The notes beneath the pieces were generated by a model. That model had not been told where the DNA came from. It did no database searches and was given only the letters and a program-made list of their open reading frames with translations. The position numbers and the translations under genes are program-made. Positions 39,031-50,155 of a stretch of DNA of 64,000 nucleotides are shown in pieces. Position 1 is the first letter of the stretch. Each line of letters begins with the position of its first letter. Source of the DNA: Sipunculus nudus (lineage: Eukaryota > Annelida > Sipuncula > Golfingiida > Sipunculidae); assembly GCA_026874595.1 (NCBI GenBank), contig CM049317.1, positions 56,554,118 through 56,618,117 on the forward strand, read 5' to 3'.

Positions 39031-39550
39031 AGATCGTGCGGGTAAGTCGAAATAATTCTTGCTGCTGTTAAGAAAAGTGTCTAATTAATGTCGGACGAAC
39101 AGACTCAGATAATCCGCAGGTGATATATGTCGGCTGCATATCATGATTCTTGACATTCTTGATATTTTCATTTTGATTTGAAAAAATAATTGAACCTACT
39201 TTATAATATGCTGAAAGAAGGTCTGTAATATCAATACTGTAAATGACAGACACAATATATATTATAAAACCGTGTTATAACTAAATAATGCAAGTGCTGT
39301 ACTTGTGTGAATTTACATTAGTGTTAGTTGCATGTATGAGTTATACAGCATTGTAGAATACCTAAAATAAGCACGTCCTTTAAGAAATGATGTAATTTTC
39401 CCAATTCTACAAATTATTTAGATAGTAAGGCGAGTCCAAATACCTTTTTCCAATGAAATGCATGATATCCCTGAAACATTTCTATGAAATATATAAGCGT
39501 CCACTGAATACACTAATTAAAGCTTTCAATATGTCTTTTATAAATATACA
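39031..39550. other. AT-rich gene-free stretch
   Basis: Nothing recognised. Confidence 0.6.
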
Positions 39551-39609
39551 GTATATATATATATATATGTTTATATATATATATATGTGTGTGTGTGTAT
39601 GTATGTTTA

Positions 39610-39860
39610 TATAGCCACAGGTTTTGCACTATATATGCACGATTTAATTGTAAACACCATTTCTCCTATGCAGCCAATAACGCTATCGGGATTTTATGGA
39701 TCTGATTACACCTGCCAAGTCGCCATCACAGCCATAAACATTTGTACCGTGGCCCATAACGTCACTCCTCAAATATATTAAAATGCCATAAAGTGGGTGT
39801 CGTAAAAAGAATACATGGTTGTCGTAAAACATGAGGTTGGATTTAAGGTGACAACGCAAG
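39610..39860. promoter_or_regulatory. Candidate Hox-responsive block
   Basis: Low-repeat sequence with several CCATAAA/TTTATGG motifs: GATTTTATGGATCTGATT, GCCATAAACATT and GCCATAAAG. This is the TTTAT-core class preferred by posterior Hox/Cdx proteins. Function is inferred. Confidence 0.3.
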
Positions 39861-40370
39861 CGTTAAATATCATTTGAACCTCATGCAGTACAGTCGCACT
39901 GAAAAAAACCCTTCAGAATGCTTGTTTAGAATTATAGTATATATATGCCAGTTATTAATCTGAACTGTATATAAAGTTAGTAAAACGTCTGGTTGAATCA
40001 TTCCAGTTTTAGGATATAATACATGACTGTAATTTATCTTGAAGATTGGTTTTTCTATAATTATATTAGATGTATATATAACTTTCATTTAACGATAAAT
40101 ATACCTTAAAGGTTAGTTTCCAACAATGCATTGATTCAAAATTTACAAGTACGTTTTACTTTCCATCAAGTATGTAAATAATTTAGCCCATATATATCAC
40201 TCTTTCATAACATTACTTTTTAACTATAATTGAATTTTTCTTATGATTAAGTTCATTTTGAAAAATCAAACGTCACACCAGCATTCTTGACTTTTTTTCT
40301 TAATTTTACAGTTTTCTATAATGTAGATGCAAGTGTTCTTAGATTAATCAAGACGTCACATCATATTTCA

Positions 40371-40371
<1 letters not shown>
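39861..40371. other. AT-rich gene-free stretch
   Basis: Nothing recognised. Confidence 0.6.

Positions 40372-40407
<36 letters not shown>
40372..40407. repeat. (TA)n microsatellite
   Basis: About 18 units. Confidence 0.95.
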
Positions 40408-40415
<8 letters not shown>

Positions 40416-41279
40416 TATAATATTGATAATAGGAGACATTCTTCAAAGTTATGATCGTAATATTAATTATCAACACTAAATACACAAAGTATTATATTTT
40501 TTTTTCAAATTGAAGTAACAACAATGTAATTGTTCTTTATGTAATATAAAATTCTCTGCAGTAAATTCACTGCCCTTTTAATATTTTTACAAATTTGGTC
40601 TATTAATGTTATACATACAAACACATGTGCAAGGGTGCTTGCATGTATATAGCCCCTCATACAAATCATACATATCCCTGAAAAAGGTCTAACATATATT
40701 TATATATATACATAGTAATATATGTACTGTTTGATTATTATTATAAATATAAAAAATATCATATATTATTCTATATTTGTATGAATATAATATAAATAAT
40801 TTTGATATAAATATTTTTAAATGTAGCAGATATTATGCCTCTGCATGTTGGATTAACATAAAATGCTGATATACAGATCGATTTGCATTTAATATATATA
40901 AGGGTAAGGCCCCACTTGCATATATAGCCAATGAAAACCTCCAAGGACCGTACATTTTTTTAAATAGTTTATCGATATGCAGGATATAATATTCATGTTT
41001 ATGTCAATACGATTATAAATGTATTTAATCCATATTTACTTCTAAGAGTATTCACACCCCCCCCCCCCCCCCCCCCACATAGACCTAAATTAAAATACAT
41101 GGCATGCCTGCAAGTACAGATACAGACGCATGCGCACAAACGCAAAAGCCTTTAATGGCGAGCAAAGAGGGGTAGACATAACGACACACACATACATATA
41201 TATTTACACACACATACACATTGTAATGCATGTACAAATTCCAGAGATTTTCCATTTACCTTGTACTGGAATCGTTGAC
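40408..41279. other. AT-rich gene-free stretch
   Basis: C19 run at 41058-41076 and a short ACACAC tract near 41185. No gene. Confidence 0.6.
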
Positions 41280-41640
41280 ACAATAAACCCCAGGCTTTGC
41301 ATGGAGGGGAGGGACAGACTGTCAGCGACGGAAGTTCAACCCACTGGGCCTGCCGTTTCTTCTATAGCCATTTGTCACGGGGCTGTCAATCAAAAACAGT
41401 CGATTAACGGCCTTAACCAAAGGAAATTAAATTTCAGGTGTCCACGCACGCGTGTCCAATATTCATGGCGGCAGCCGGTTTGAAATGTACAAGCATGTCG
41501 ATTTCGGGGAGAAATGAACGAGGGGTCAGGTCAACAGGTGCGTGCCAGCGTGCGCATATACCTTGGACAGTTTTAGCGAGTTTTCTGTTGAGCTGCATAA
41601 TTAATCCCCCTTCATATATAGCGTAAATGGATTTCCTTCA
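41280..41640. promoter_or_regulatory. GC-rich island with perfect PBX-PREP/MEIS site
   Basis: The minus strand reads TGATTGACAG at 41383-41392, the exact PBX-PREP composite consensus. Nearby are CTTTGCATGG (octamer-like), GATTAACGG, AAATTAAATTTC, AGGGGTCAGGTCAACAGGTG (half-sites plus E-box) and CATAATTAATC. The island is unique sequence in AT-rich, repeat-laden surroundings. Frames across it (41130-41626) resemble no known protein. Enhancer function is the best inference. Confidence 0.4.
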
Positions 41641-42479
41641 CTCGAGTCACGCCATACGGCCATCCAACTTCGCCTCAACCTGGTCAGATTCCGCACTAAT
41701 CAATTATTTACATATTTCAAATGCACGCGAGTGATGTGGTGTCGAACCATACCCGAGTTTTTCTCTCTCGGAATGATTTTTCTGCAGCTGCTTGCATTTT
41801 TTCTTTGGTTCGCTTTAAGTTTAGTGATCTTCTTGTCCGTCATTTTCTAATATAAATAGAAGTTATGTGGCGCTTTCAAATGTACGATATATTGTTCATG
41901 CAGTTTATATAATGTAAACAAGTTAAGTTATAATTTGAAAATAAATTGTTTTCAATATGATTGTCTGTCTCTGGAATGATGTTCAGTTATCAATCATACG
42001 TAAAATATATACTGTATGAGTCATATATGTTTATCAATTCCTAATTGCAAGTCAGATTTTTTAATGTTTTAGTCAATACTGCAATTAAGATTACACCTAA
42101 ATTAATGACAAATTAAACTAATTAAGTTACGAAGAATTTGAATAAGACCGTAAGTGATCTCAGGCGTGTTTATCATTTGTGGTTCAGCTTGGATTAATCT
42201 CATACACATAAGCACACACATACATTTATGCATGAAAGTTCAGACTCTCAGGCGCTGAACATATACATACGCACACACTATTACAAACACAGACATGCAT
42301 TGTATATAACAGATACAAGCACATAAACAACATACGCACATTTAGTGTACAAAGTATATATATATATATATATGATGCATGTGCATGGTTTTAAAGTGTA
42401 AGTGCTTGTGTAGATTAGAGTGCATGTATGCTATATTTGTGAGTGTGACGTGACATAAAATGGTATCAAAATAGACATA
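41641..42479. other. AT-rich gene-free stretch
   Basis: Short TA run at 42356-42374. No gene. Confidence 0.6.
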
Positions 42480-42548
42480 CTGGACTGACTGAGCGTTGGG
42501 GCTATCTATTTCCGAGGTAAGAGGTTCGAGGCCCAGCCGAGCAGCCAT
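42480..42548 (+). mobile_element. tRNA-derived SINE head fragment
   Basis: GACTGAGCGTTGGGGC is followed by AAGAGGTTCGAGGCCCAGCC, with a perfect B box GGTTCGAGGCC. The A-box part is weak, and no body follows that I recognise. Confidence 0.5.
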
Positions 42549-43009
42549 ATTATTATTGTTCCAAAACCTATAAAATTATTTATTTATCGGTTATATGAAA
42601 GTATATAATAATTGTTTTTGCTCAATTAGCAATAATTTTTGTCATAATGCAATTCAATTTCTATTATACACATTCAAAACATACTTTCTAGGCTAACATT
42701 TACGAAGATTCAATAATTCGATTTCATTACTGCCACATCCCAAATTTCCTCAGTATGAGATGCATGATTTGAAATCTGTTGAGGTAATTATGGAGAGACT
42801 ATAAACGAGATGATGAATGTTAAAAAATATGCGTTTATTCCCTTAAAAAAAGACGCTTTCCTGTAAAAATTAGGGGTACAGATCCATATGCACATGCCCC
42901 CTCCCCTTGAATAATAATTAACTCCATTTATTTTACATGGATTGCACATTAGTTATAATAACTAATACGAGACATTCACCATTGCTCGGATGGTGGCGTT
43001 TGATTGTGT
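42549..43009. other. AT-rich gene-free stretch
   Basis: Nothing recognised. Confidence 0.6.
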
Positions 43010-43140
43010 GTGCAGGTGGAGGAAACCGGAGAACCCGGAGAAAACTACCCCACCACTCTCATGGCATGCAACTCCTGGGATCGAACCCGAGTCGCCAGCG
43101 GAGAGAGCCGAGCGTTTTACCTCTCAGACTGTCCAGACCT
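43010..43140 (-). mobile_element. tRNA-derived SINE with conserved body
   Basis: The minus strand has GTCTGGACAGTCTGAGAGGT, then CGACTCGGGTTCGATCCCAG (B box GGTTCGATCCC). A body follows with TTTTCTCCGGGTTCTCCGG and TTTCCTCCAC, a segment found in many metazoan SINEs. The head matches the fragment at 22894-22965. Confidence 0.7.
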
Positions 43141-43259
43141 TGACTAAAGGTCCGTTAAAGTGAATGTCCACGATGTCGACGATGCATGTTTCATGATTGA
43201 CACTTCAGGATTCAAGCTTGATATGCACGGAGCTGGAATTAACCCCACAGGTCACAGAA

Positions 43260-43345
43260 TAAGGCTCAATCTAGATTTCTCAAAGTTTCCTTTAGCGTCA
43301 GGTGGGATTTGAACCAGGGACCCTACGTGTTGTCCCCTTTCATTA
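43260..43345 (-). mobile_element. tRNA-like fragment with B box
   Basis: CCCTGGTTCAAATCCCACCT on the minus strand contains a perfect B box GGTTCAAATCC with a short pairing T arm. No convincing A box or acceptor is seen. Confidence 0.4.
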
Positions 43346-43808
43346 TGTTTATCGTCACTGTCATTAAACGGGAGGGGAACAATGTATCGAATGAAAATGT
43401 TAAAATATTGACGATATTTTACCAACAAATATCGCACCATATGCCATATAACATTTCATTGCCAATCAACTCATTTTGAACGTTTCTCAGTTTGCTTATC
43501 CCCCCAACTCCATCCTATACTAGTATGCTTCTTTTTAGGTCTGTGTTTATGCACATTTTGACATACGCCGTCCAAACACAATACTTATTTAAACCTCCGG
43601 AATTACTGGATTCGTTATGATATTATATACCTATATTTTCACTGAATAAAGCGAATTACGCATACTATTAACAACAATGATAGGAAACTAAATTGGACAC
43701 GGAAATAATTATGGCGTGTTCTTTGCACAAGTAACATCTCTTAATTTATTGTATCCAGTGATGAAATGAATATTAACGTTTATGGATTAATACCAAAAAG
43801 GAAAAGTT

Positions 43809-43811
<3 letters not shown>
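43346..43811. other. AT-rich gene-free stretch
   Basis: Nothing recognised. Confidence 0.6.

Positions 43812-43874
<63 letters not shown>
43812..43874. repeat. (TA)n microsatellite
   Basis: About 31 uninterrupted units, among the longest here. Confidence 0.97.
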
Positions 43875-43878
<4 letters not shown>

Positions 43879-44342
43879 TATGTTGTTAGGGTGTTTTTCG
43901 ATATAAATATAGTGTCTTATTGTTTATCTTAGAGTGTTTATCTTTATATATACCTCCATTTAAAATGCATGTGTTAGAAGAGACGATATATGTTCAATTT
44001 TATATATATTTTTATAATGAACGGGAACAATAAAAAGTGCTGTAGGTATCAAGTCTTTTCAGGAACTCTGACTTGTACTCTTTATGCTTTCTTGGACTTT
44101 AACTGGTTCATATACTTGTAAGTCTAATAAGTCATGCAGGACTGTGGGTTGGGGGAAGGGGGGGGGGGGTAGGTCGAGTCAAGCTGCAGGGGGTCCATTA
44201 TATACTAGTATTCAAAAGTTCTTCTAAATCAAGTCAGGTTTGGCATACTGAAACATAACACCTCTGATGAAGGAGCTATATCAGCTTCGAGAGCTCTTGA
44301 ACAAAATAAACATGCAGTTATCAACACTAAGGCGTCTTCATC

Positions 44343-44391
<49 letters not shown>

Positions 44392-44396
44392 CATTA

Positions 44397-44436
<40 letters not shown>
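44343..44436. repeat. (TTA)n microsatellite
   Basis: About 31 units with one interruption (TCATTATTG). Confidence 0.97.
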
Positions 44437-44439
<3 letters not shown>

Positions 44440-45159
44440 AATATTAACAAAACGAATCAGGATTCAATAAGTTCTTACACAGTTGTTTCCTAGATACAAT
44501 TTAAATAATGGTTCGTCGTTTCACACATGCATATTATATCTTATATAATTGATGTTTCTAGGGTTTAGTAAAATATGTATTTACAAGTTTCATTTTCAGT
44601 GTGGTCAAGATGACTTTGCATGGAATACAGGAAATATATATTATATTATAATATATATATATGTGTGTGTGTATGTAAAGTTCGATATATAATCAGTTGG
44701 ATTTTAGCCTTGTAATGACAAGGCGCAAACTTCACTTATGTATCTCTGTTTCATTGATATACATTTGCATTTTGAAATTTGTTTCTATTGTGTTTGAAAT
44801 TCTGTTATGAGATTCTGTTGTATTTGAAAATCTGATCTTTTCAACTTCGTTCTAAAAATAAATTCAAATCATAAAAAAAAGAAAACAAATGTTTTCTTAT
44901 CAATAACCTGAAAGAGCTATATATAGCTTTAGTCCGGTATATTGAGAGCCCTAGATATTTATTTCATTTCAAATGTTAATTGATGAAAACATCCCACACA
45001 AGAAACATTACTACTATATAATTATTAGCATCAAGAGCTCCAAATAACTAGTTCGCTCAGTTGGATTATTTTTGAACCAACAAAAAGAGCAAACGGGTAT
45101 CTTGAAGTCCTTTTGATAAAGATAATTATTTTAGTCCGACTGGTATTCGGTTTCTGTAG
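44437..45159. other. AT-rich gene-free stretch
   Basis: Nothing recognised. Confidence 0.6.
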
Positions 45160-46045
45160 CACCGGCCTTTTACACTCCAGATTATACCCTTGCCCAGTTT
45201 ACGCCTGGGTATATTCTAGTCTGTTTTATACCCCTTAATTCAGTCAAGTTTATATACACCTCTCACGAATCACTGAAACTGACTTGAGGAGATCCATTTG
45301 ATCAACAGTATTTAAAACATAACTTATCTTATAAATTGTTATAACATCTATTTTATTTTCTATCGGCACGCATTATCAATTACTAGATTAATAGGATTAA
45401 GAGCTACTCAAAACCATGGATCATTCATCCATTTGTATATCCATAATATCAGAGAAATGTGTGAATTTCAATCTATGTTTAATTCGGACACTGTCAAGAC
45501 AAAACTTAAAATAAACTTGCAACCCATATTGATACTAAAAAAAACTATAGAGAATAACATATTTATTAACTTCCTTAGCTTAATCCATAATTTATTCAAA
45601 TGAAACTTCTTATGCACTTTACTTTTATCGACTTATGTTAATACATCATGTTACTATTGTCAGCTAGAGTTCTTTTAAATGTTTGAAATTTTGATGTAGG
45701 TTTGAATTAATTGGGAGATGATATAATTTCTGAAAATCCAGAGACATAATACTGTTATGAAGTTACGCGATTCTACATACTTAAATTCCGACCGCCATTG
45801 ATGTCATTGACTAGCACTCGATAATTACATTAAATTTCTAAACCTCTGACAGAAGGTGAGCCATTTCATAAAAACTAAAAGTTTTTTAAACGTATAAAGC
45901 AAAGTGTATTAAAAGCAAGCGGGGGGGGGTATAATCTAGCATATTAGGATATAAATTACCCCGGGGGTAAAATTTCGCCTCGCCCATTTGATACTCTGGG
46001 TGGGCCCCGGGATACAATAAGGGGGGGGGGGGGGCTACACCAGCC
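45160..46045 (-). mobile_element. Foldback/MITE-type element, copy 2 (inverted)
   Basis: The reverse complement parallels 37484-38368 along its length. Shared segments include GATCCATTTGATCAACAG, GATCATTCATCCATTTGTA, ATATCAGAGAAATGTGTGAA and TCGATAATTACATT. Both ends carry TATACCC/GGGGTA motifs, and a G14 run (46021-46034) sits at one end. The termini are more eroded than in copy 1. Confidence 0.7.
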
Positions 46046-46462
46046 TCTCTTGGAGGCGGACGTAGACTCAGACTTCAAAAGCTCGAACTAAGAATGGGAT
46101 AATGTGCCTGCACATGGACACATGCAATTGTCTGTATTTATTAAACAAAAGGAACGTGTGAATACCTCCAAAATAATTCTCATATATTTGAATGTTGCCA
46201 TTTGTGCACGTTTATAAAATAAAAGAAACAGAGTAACAGTAATGATATAATTTGGGAATGACAATCCGAATATATCCCCTGGAAAGGAAATCTAATATGG
46301 GATTCCTCGTAGGTTGCATTAGTATTTTACTTTTCTTTCTTTGCTTTCACTGGACATCATTTGATCGAAAAAAAAACTTTCTGGAAAAAAATGAAAAAAT
46401 AACAATTCAACAGCATAAAAAAAGAAATACCGATTCCTCTATCTGAATTTTGTTTTGCTAAA

Positions 46463-46466
<4 letters not shown>

Positions 46467-46525
<59 letters not shown>
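46467..46525. repeat. (TA)n microsatellite
   Basis: About 29 units. Confidence 0.97.
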
Positions 46526-46528
<3 letters not shown>

Positions 46529-47981
46529 TTATTTCCTTTCATTGATAAGTGATAAATGCACAGGACTAAAAGGAGGAAAGGGTTACCTGATCTTAAATCT
46601 CAGAACTCTATGTTAATGTATGCCAATGAGATGCAAATAATCCAATGGAAATGGCAAAAAGGTACTATGTAAGGAAAAAAAAAATAGTCATCCACGCATG
46701 CGCAGCTTCCCTATTCCCTTTGATATAAGTCCAACACGGCAGACTTGTCTGGTTTTCCCAAGTATAATGAAATACTGAAGAAAATACATTGAAATCTGAG
46801 ATCCCGAAAGTTGAATGTTCTTTTATAGTTTGATTGATTGTGATAGACCTTTGTTATTTGTTATTTTTCAAAGACAAATTTTGCCAAGAAAAGCCGGTGT
46901 GGAAGTCATTCATTAGGTAGTATTACGCTCCAGTTTCAGACTCAGAATCCCAAAACAAAAAACACATTCAGCTCCAATCAAGCAAGATGGCGTGGACAAG
47001 GAATAAAGGACCGCACAATCTTCGGGGGAAATTAGAAATTGTTGGCAAATTGTCAATCGAATGAAATAGGAATTAGCTATGTCACTTCCTATAAATAACT
47101 ATGGTGATATTTAGCTTCTTCAGAAAAGGAGATCTTCTCCGGTTTTACCAGCTTTTTGCGTAGGATTTCGTATAAGCAGATCCATCTTCCTCATGATTTA
47201 AAAACCTTCAAAAATGTAACATTTGGATAGATGACAATGTTATGTGACTGTTGTTCCAGATTTTTATTATTCCCTCATCTACTTTAACTTTTGTCGATTC
47301 TGTTTAAGTTTTACCTTGTCATTCCTTTATCTTTTTGACAAAATAATGTTTGTACGTGATGTCTATAATATGCAAATTTTCCCAAACTTTTTTTAAATTT
47401 ATAAAAGGTTAAATGTAATTTTTTTATAAACTTGAGTGGGAAAGAAGTGTCTGATTTTTTCCCATCTTTACGGTAGTTTATTTTATATTCATTTATACTA
47501 TAATATTTATTTTGACATGCGATATATATGATTATTCTTTTTACCCAGTTGACTTGCAATATCCTTTAATGCTAACCTATTGGATTATGCAGACGTGAAA
47601 TATAAATTTCTTATTTCGTTTAATTTATGAAATCGTGCTCCAAGTTTATAATTTTTTAATTTTACTATTCATTTTATTGTATTTATTACACTTTTATATT
47701 TAATATTGCATATATGTATATTTATGTCACAATTTATTTTATAATTAAATAATCATAAAATAATTAACTTTAAAAACTAATTACTTTACGTTTAAATAGA
47801 GAATTGTAAATTCGTGAAACATATATAGATCAGTTACAAAGGTTGCAGGGTAAACAAGCAAAGCAAACACTCAGGTTTCATGGTTATAAAAAATAACAGA
47901 CACGGAATCTTTCCTTTATACAATATTTAGGAAAACCTTTACATATATACGCCCTGTTTGACATAAATATACATTAGTCAT
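46526..47981. other. Gene-free stretch 3' of Hox3
   Basis: TGATTGATTG (46831-46840) is a PBX-HOX-type site. CAAGATGGCG (46983-46992) is YY1-like. 47.3-47.8 kb is very AT-rich. No gene is recognised. Confidence 0.5.
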
Positions 47982-48049
47982 GGCTACCCTGTGGATCGAG
48001 TATACATTATGTGATACAGATATGTTCATCTCGAGGCGAAGAGTTACCC
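47982..48049 (+). ncRNA. Possible miR-10-family-like hairpin (weak)
   Basis: About 0.9 kb beyond the Hox3 stop, the plus strand reads CTACCCTGTGGATCGAG (47984-48000). This matches the first 13 bases of the miR-10 mature form (TACCCTGTAGATC) at 12 positions. Downstream, 48023-48048 pairs with it in register through a CTCGA core (48030-48034), with a loop of about 16 bases but roughly eight mismatches. It is on the strand opposite Hox3, whereas Hox-cluster miRNAs usually share the Hox orientation. It could be a diverged miRNA, a relic or chance. Confidence 0.15.
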
Positions 48050-48260
48050 TGTACAAATCCGTTGTCATGGTTACTGCTCGATCGGCAGTTTCGCAATCAA
48101 AATGCAATAATAGTAATAATATTATTAAATAAACAGTACGTTCCCACACTGGAACAAATAACTTAACATGCTTACACAAACATAGCTTATAAAAAACTCA
48201 CATGAGATTCAATGTTACAAATTACCAAATTACGTCCGTGTTTGCAGAAGGCATGAGCAC

Positions 48261-48280
48261 ACTACAATCCCACAATACCC
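48261..48280 (+). promoter_or_regulatory. ZNF143/Staf-like motif
   Basis: ACTACAATCCCACAATACCC is close to the ACTACAATTCCCAGAATGC promoter motif. Single occurrence; function unknown. Confidence 0.2.
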
Positions 48281-48372
48281 GGACAAGCCACGTTTGGCAA
48301 GTTTGCACGCATAATATGCACAGTTCCCACATTCAATGTTTCCTGTAATGGGAAACTTGCGTAAAATGTATT

Positions 48373-48906
48373 TTTATTTAATCAGGAAAATACCTGAATG
48401 CCCACAAATGGCCTTTGCATAGCCATATCGAATATTTCAGTTGTGCGTTGAATATTTAAGTGTAAATAAAAGTTAGAGACTTTCAGTACGAGACGGGGGT
48501 TTCAAGCGATAAGGTATCGCTATCGTGAAATTACGTTGAAACGATATGATACACAGGCCGGGCGGAGGGTTATATCTTGCCAAAGTACCGTTTTTATCAC
48601 ACTGCATGCGCAAAGCTTCTTCATGCAATGTCTGCTAAGTAATGAGTATATGGAGTAAAGGATGAGATCTTGTTTAATTGTCTGTGCTACGGTTGCGCTA
48701 GCGGTTGGTCATATGAAAAGCAAACAGCTGATACATTTAACAAACGTCTCACTTTGCATCCAGCTCAGTAAAGAGACAAAACCGAGACGACCCTTTCCTA
48801 TTTTGGGACAACCCAAAACATGTACATACACTGTACGCTGATATATTCTTGCTAGCTCTAGGCTCGTTTTTATGAAGAATATCACTCTGTCAACACGGAA
48901 AGCTCC
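48373..48906 (-). other. Likely Hox3 3' UTR
   Basis: This noncoding sequence follows the Hox3 stop. The first AATAAA on the minus strand that I find (plus TTTATT, 48373-48378) gives a possible 3' UTR of about 530 bases. The region is GC-richer than the flanks and free of microsatellites until about 48.4 kb. The true cleavage site may lie further on. Confidence 0.35.
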
Positions 48907-49637
48907 CTATAAATGCGTTAATTTAGGAGGTCCACTAAACTGTCCCTGAGAGTACACGTCCATATCTGTATGCGACACTCTGGTGACAGGCTGCATGTTG
49001 GTTCCTGAGTGACTTAGAGGCATATAACCCCCGGACATCGGGGAAGGGGAGGGAGTCATGGCTTGCTCCCCTAGGGGCGACTCCTTAGGTCCGACAGGCT
49101 GTCCGTGACAAGCAATATTATGTCTTGGCAGTACTTGCCCAGTCGGGCTGCCCTGGTCGTTTGGGGTGACAGGCGACCCTGACGTCCCGTTCAGACTCTG
49201 CGATGCTGCCATGGAATACATAGGCTGCTGGGGTTTGATTTCGATGACGTCAGAAGAAACTGATTGTGACGTCATCATATCATGTGTTGTGTGGGACATC
49301 ATGTGATCAGGCGGGGAGTGAGACGTCAGCATTGTATGCGTAGGCCCGCACCCGTCGTCAGGGTTGTCCGATTTGCAGAACCCAACCCCGTTGGGCATCG
49401 CTTTATCCAGGCTCCCTTTCTGTTTTTGTTCCTTCTTGTATTTCATGCGACGGTTCTGGAACCAGATCTTAATCTGTCTCTCTGTGAGATTCAACATGGC
49501 TGCCATTTCGATCCTCCTTGGCCGGCACAGGTATCTGTTGAAATGGAATTCTTTTTCTAATTCTACGAGCTGTGCGCTGGTGTATGCGGTTCTTGCCCTC
49601 TTGGCAGGCTGGTCAGAGCTGTCAGCAACCGTGCCAC
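48907..49637 (-). CDS. Hox3: Hox3 coding exon 2 (homeodomain and C-terminus)
   Basis: The exon is 731 nt. The acceptor tgtttag|GTGGCAC puts the first exon base at 49637, and the stop TAG is at 48909-48907. It starts with the last two bases of a Gly codon, then [18 protein letters not shown]. The homeodomain occupies 49426-49605, with helix 3 [15 protein letters not shown]. After it comes a 172-residue low-complexity tail rich in Ser, Pro, Met and His, containing [11 protein letters not shown], and the family C-terminal signature PKLTHL. The ATG at 49506 lies inside homeodomain helix 2 and is not a real start. Confidence 0.95.
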
Positions 49638-50104
49638 CTAAACAACAAGATCATATTTCAAGATGAATACAGGGAAAAATATGACAAATACATACAACAT
49701 AGAACATCGGCCATTTTACTGTTTACACAGAATCCAAGTGGTGTGCCGATTAATCGATTCTATTTCATAATCGATTGAAATGGATACACTTTTGCATAAT
49801 CGATCACAAACGATAATGTGTGGAAATTGAAAAATGTCATAATCTCCAGAAAATTGGCGAATAGTATTAAAACTTATCCTTGTACAGCGAACAAGTGTAA
49901 ACAACTTGGCTGTTACCTTTACTTTTGAGCGTGATATACACGTGAATTCACCCTGTCAATATTTTAAATATAATTCTGCACAGCAGATTTCACGGCAATA
50001 TAGAAGGTACATAAATATATAGATGAATAAAGATCATCCGCCGTTTTTTCTTTCAATCATCGGAAACGATGTTACTGCCAACTGCTACCACACACACCCA
50101 TATA

Positions 50105-50155
<51 letters not shown>

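Noticed and set aside
47916-48179. 87-residue minus frame 3' of Hox3
   Set aside because: No domain, no splice sites, and the Hox3 C-terminus is already complete.
49282-49666. Plus-strand frames over Hox3 exon 2
   Set aside because: Antisense shadows of the homeodomain exon.
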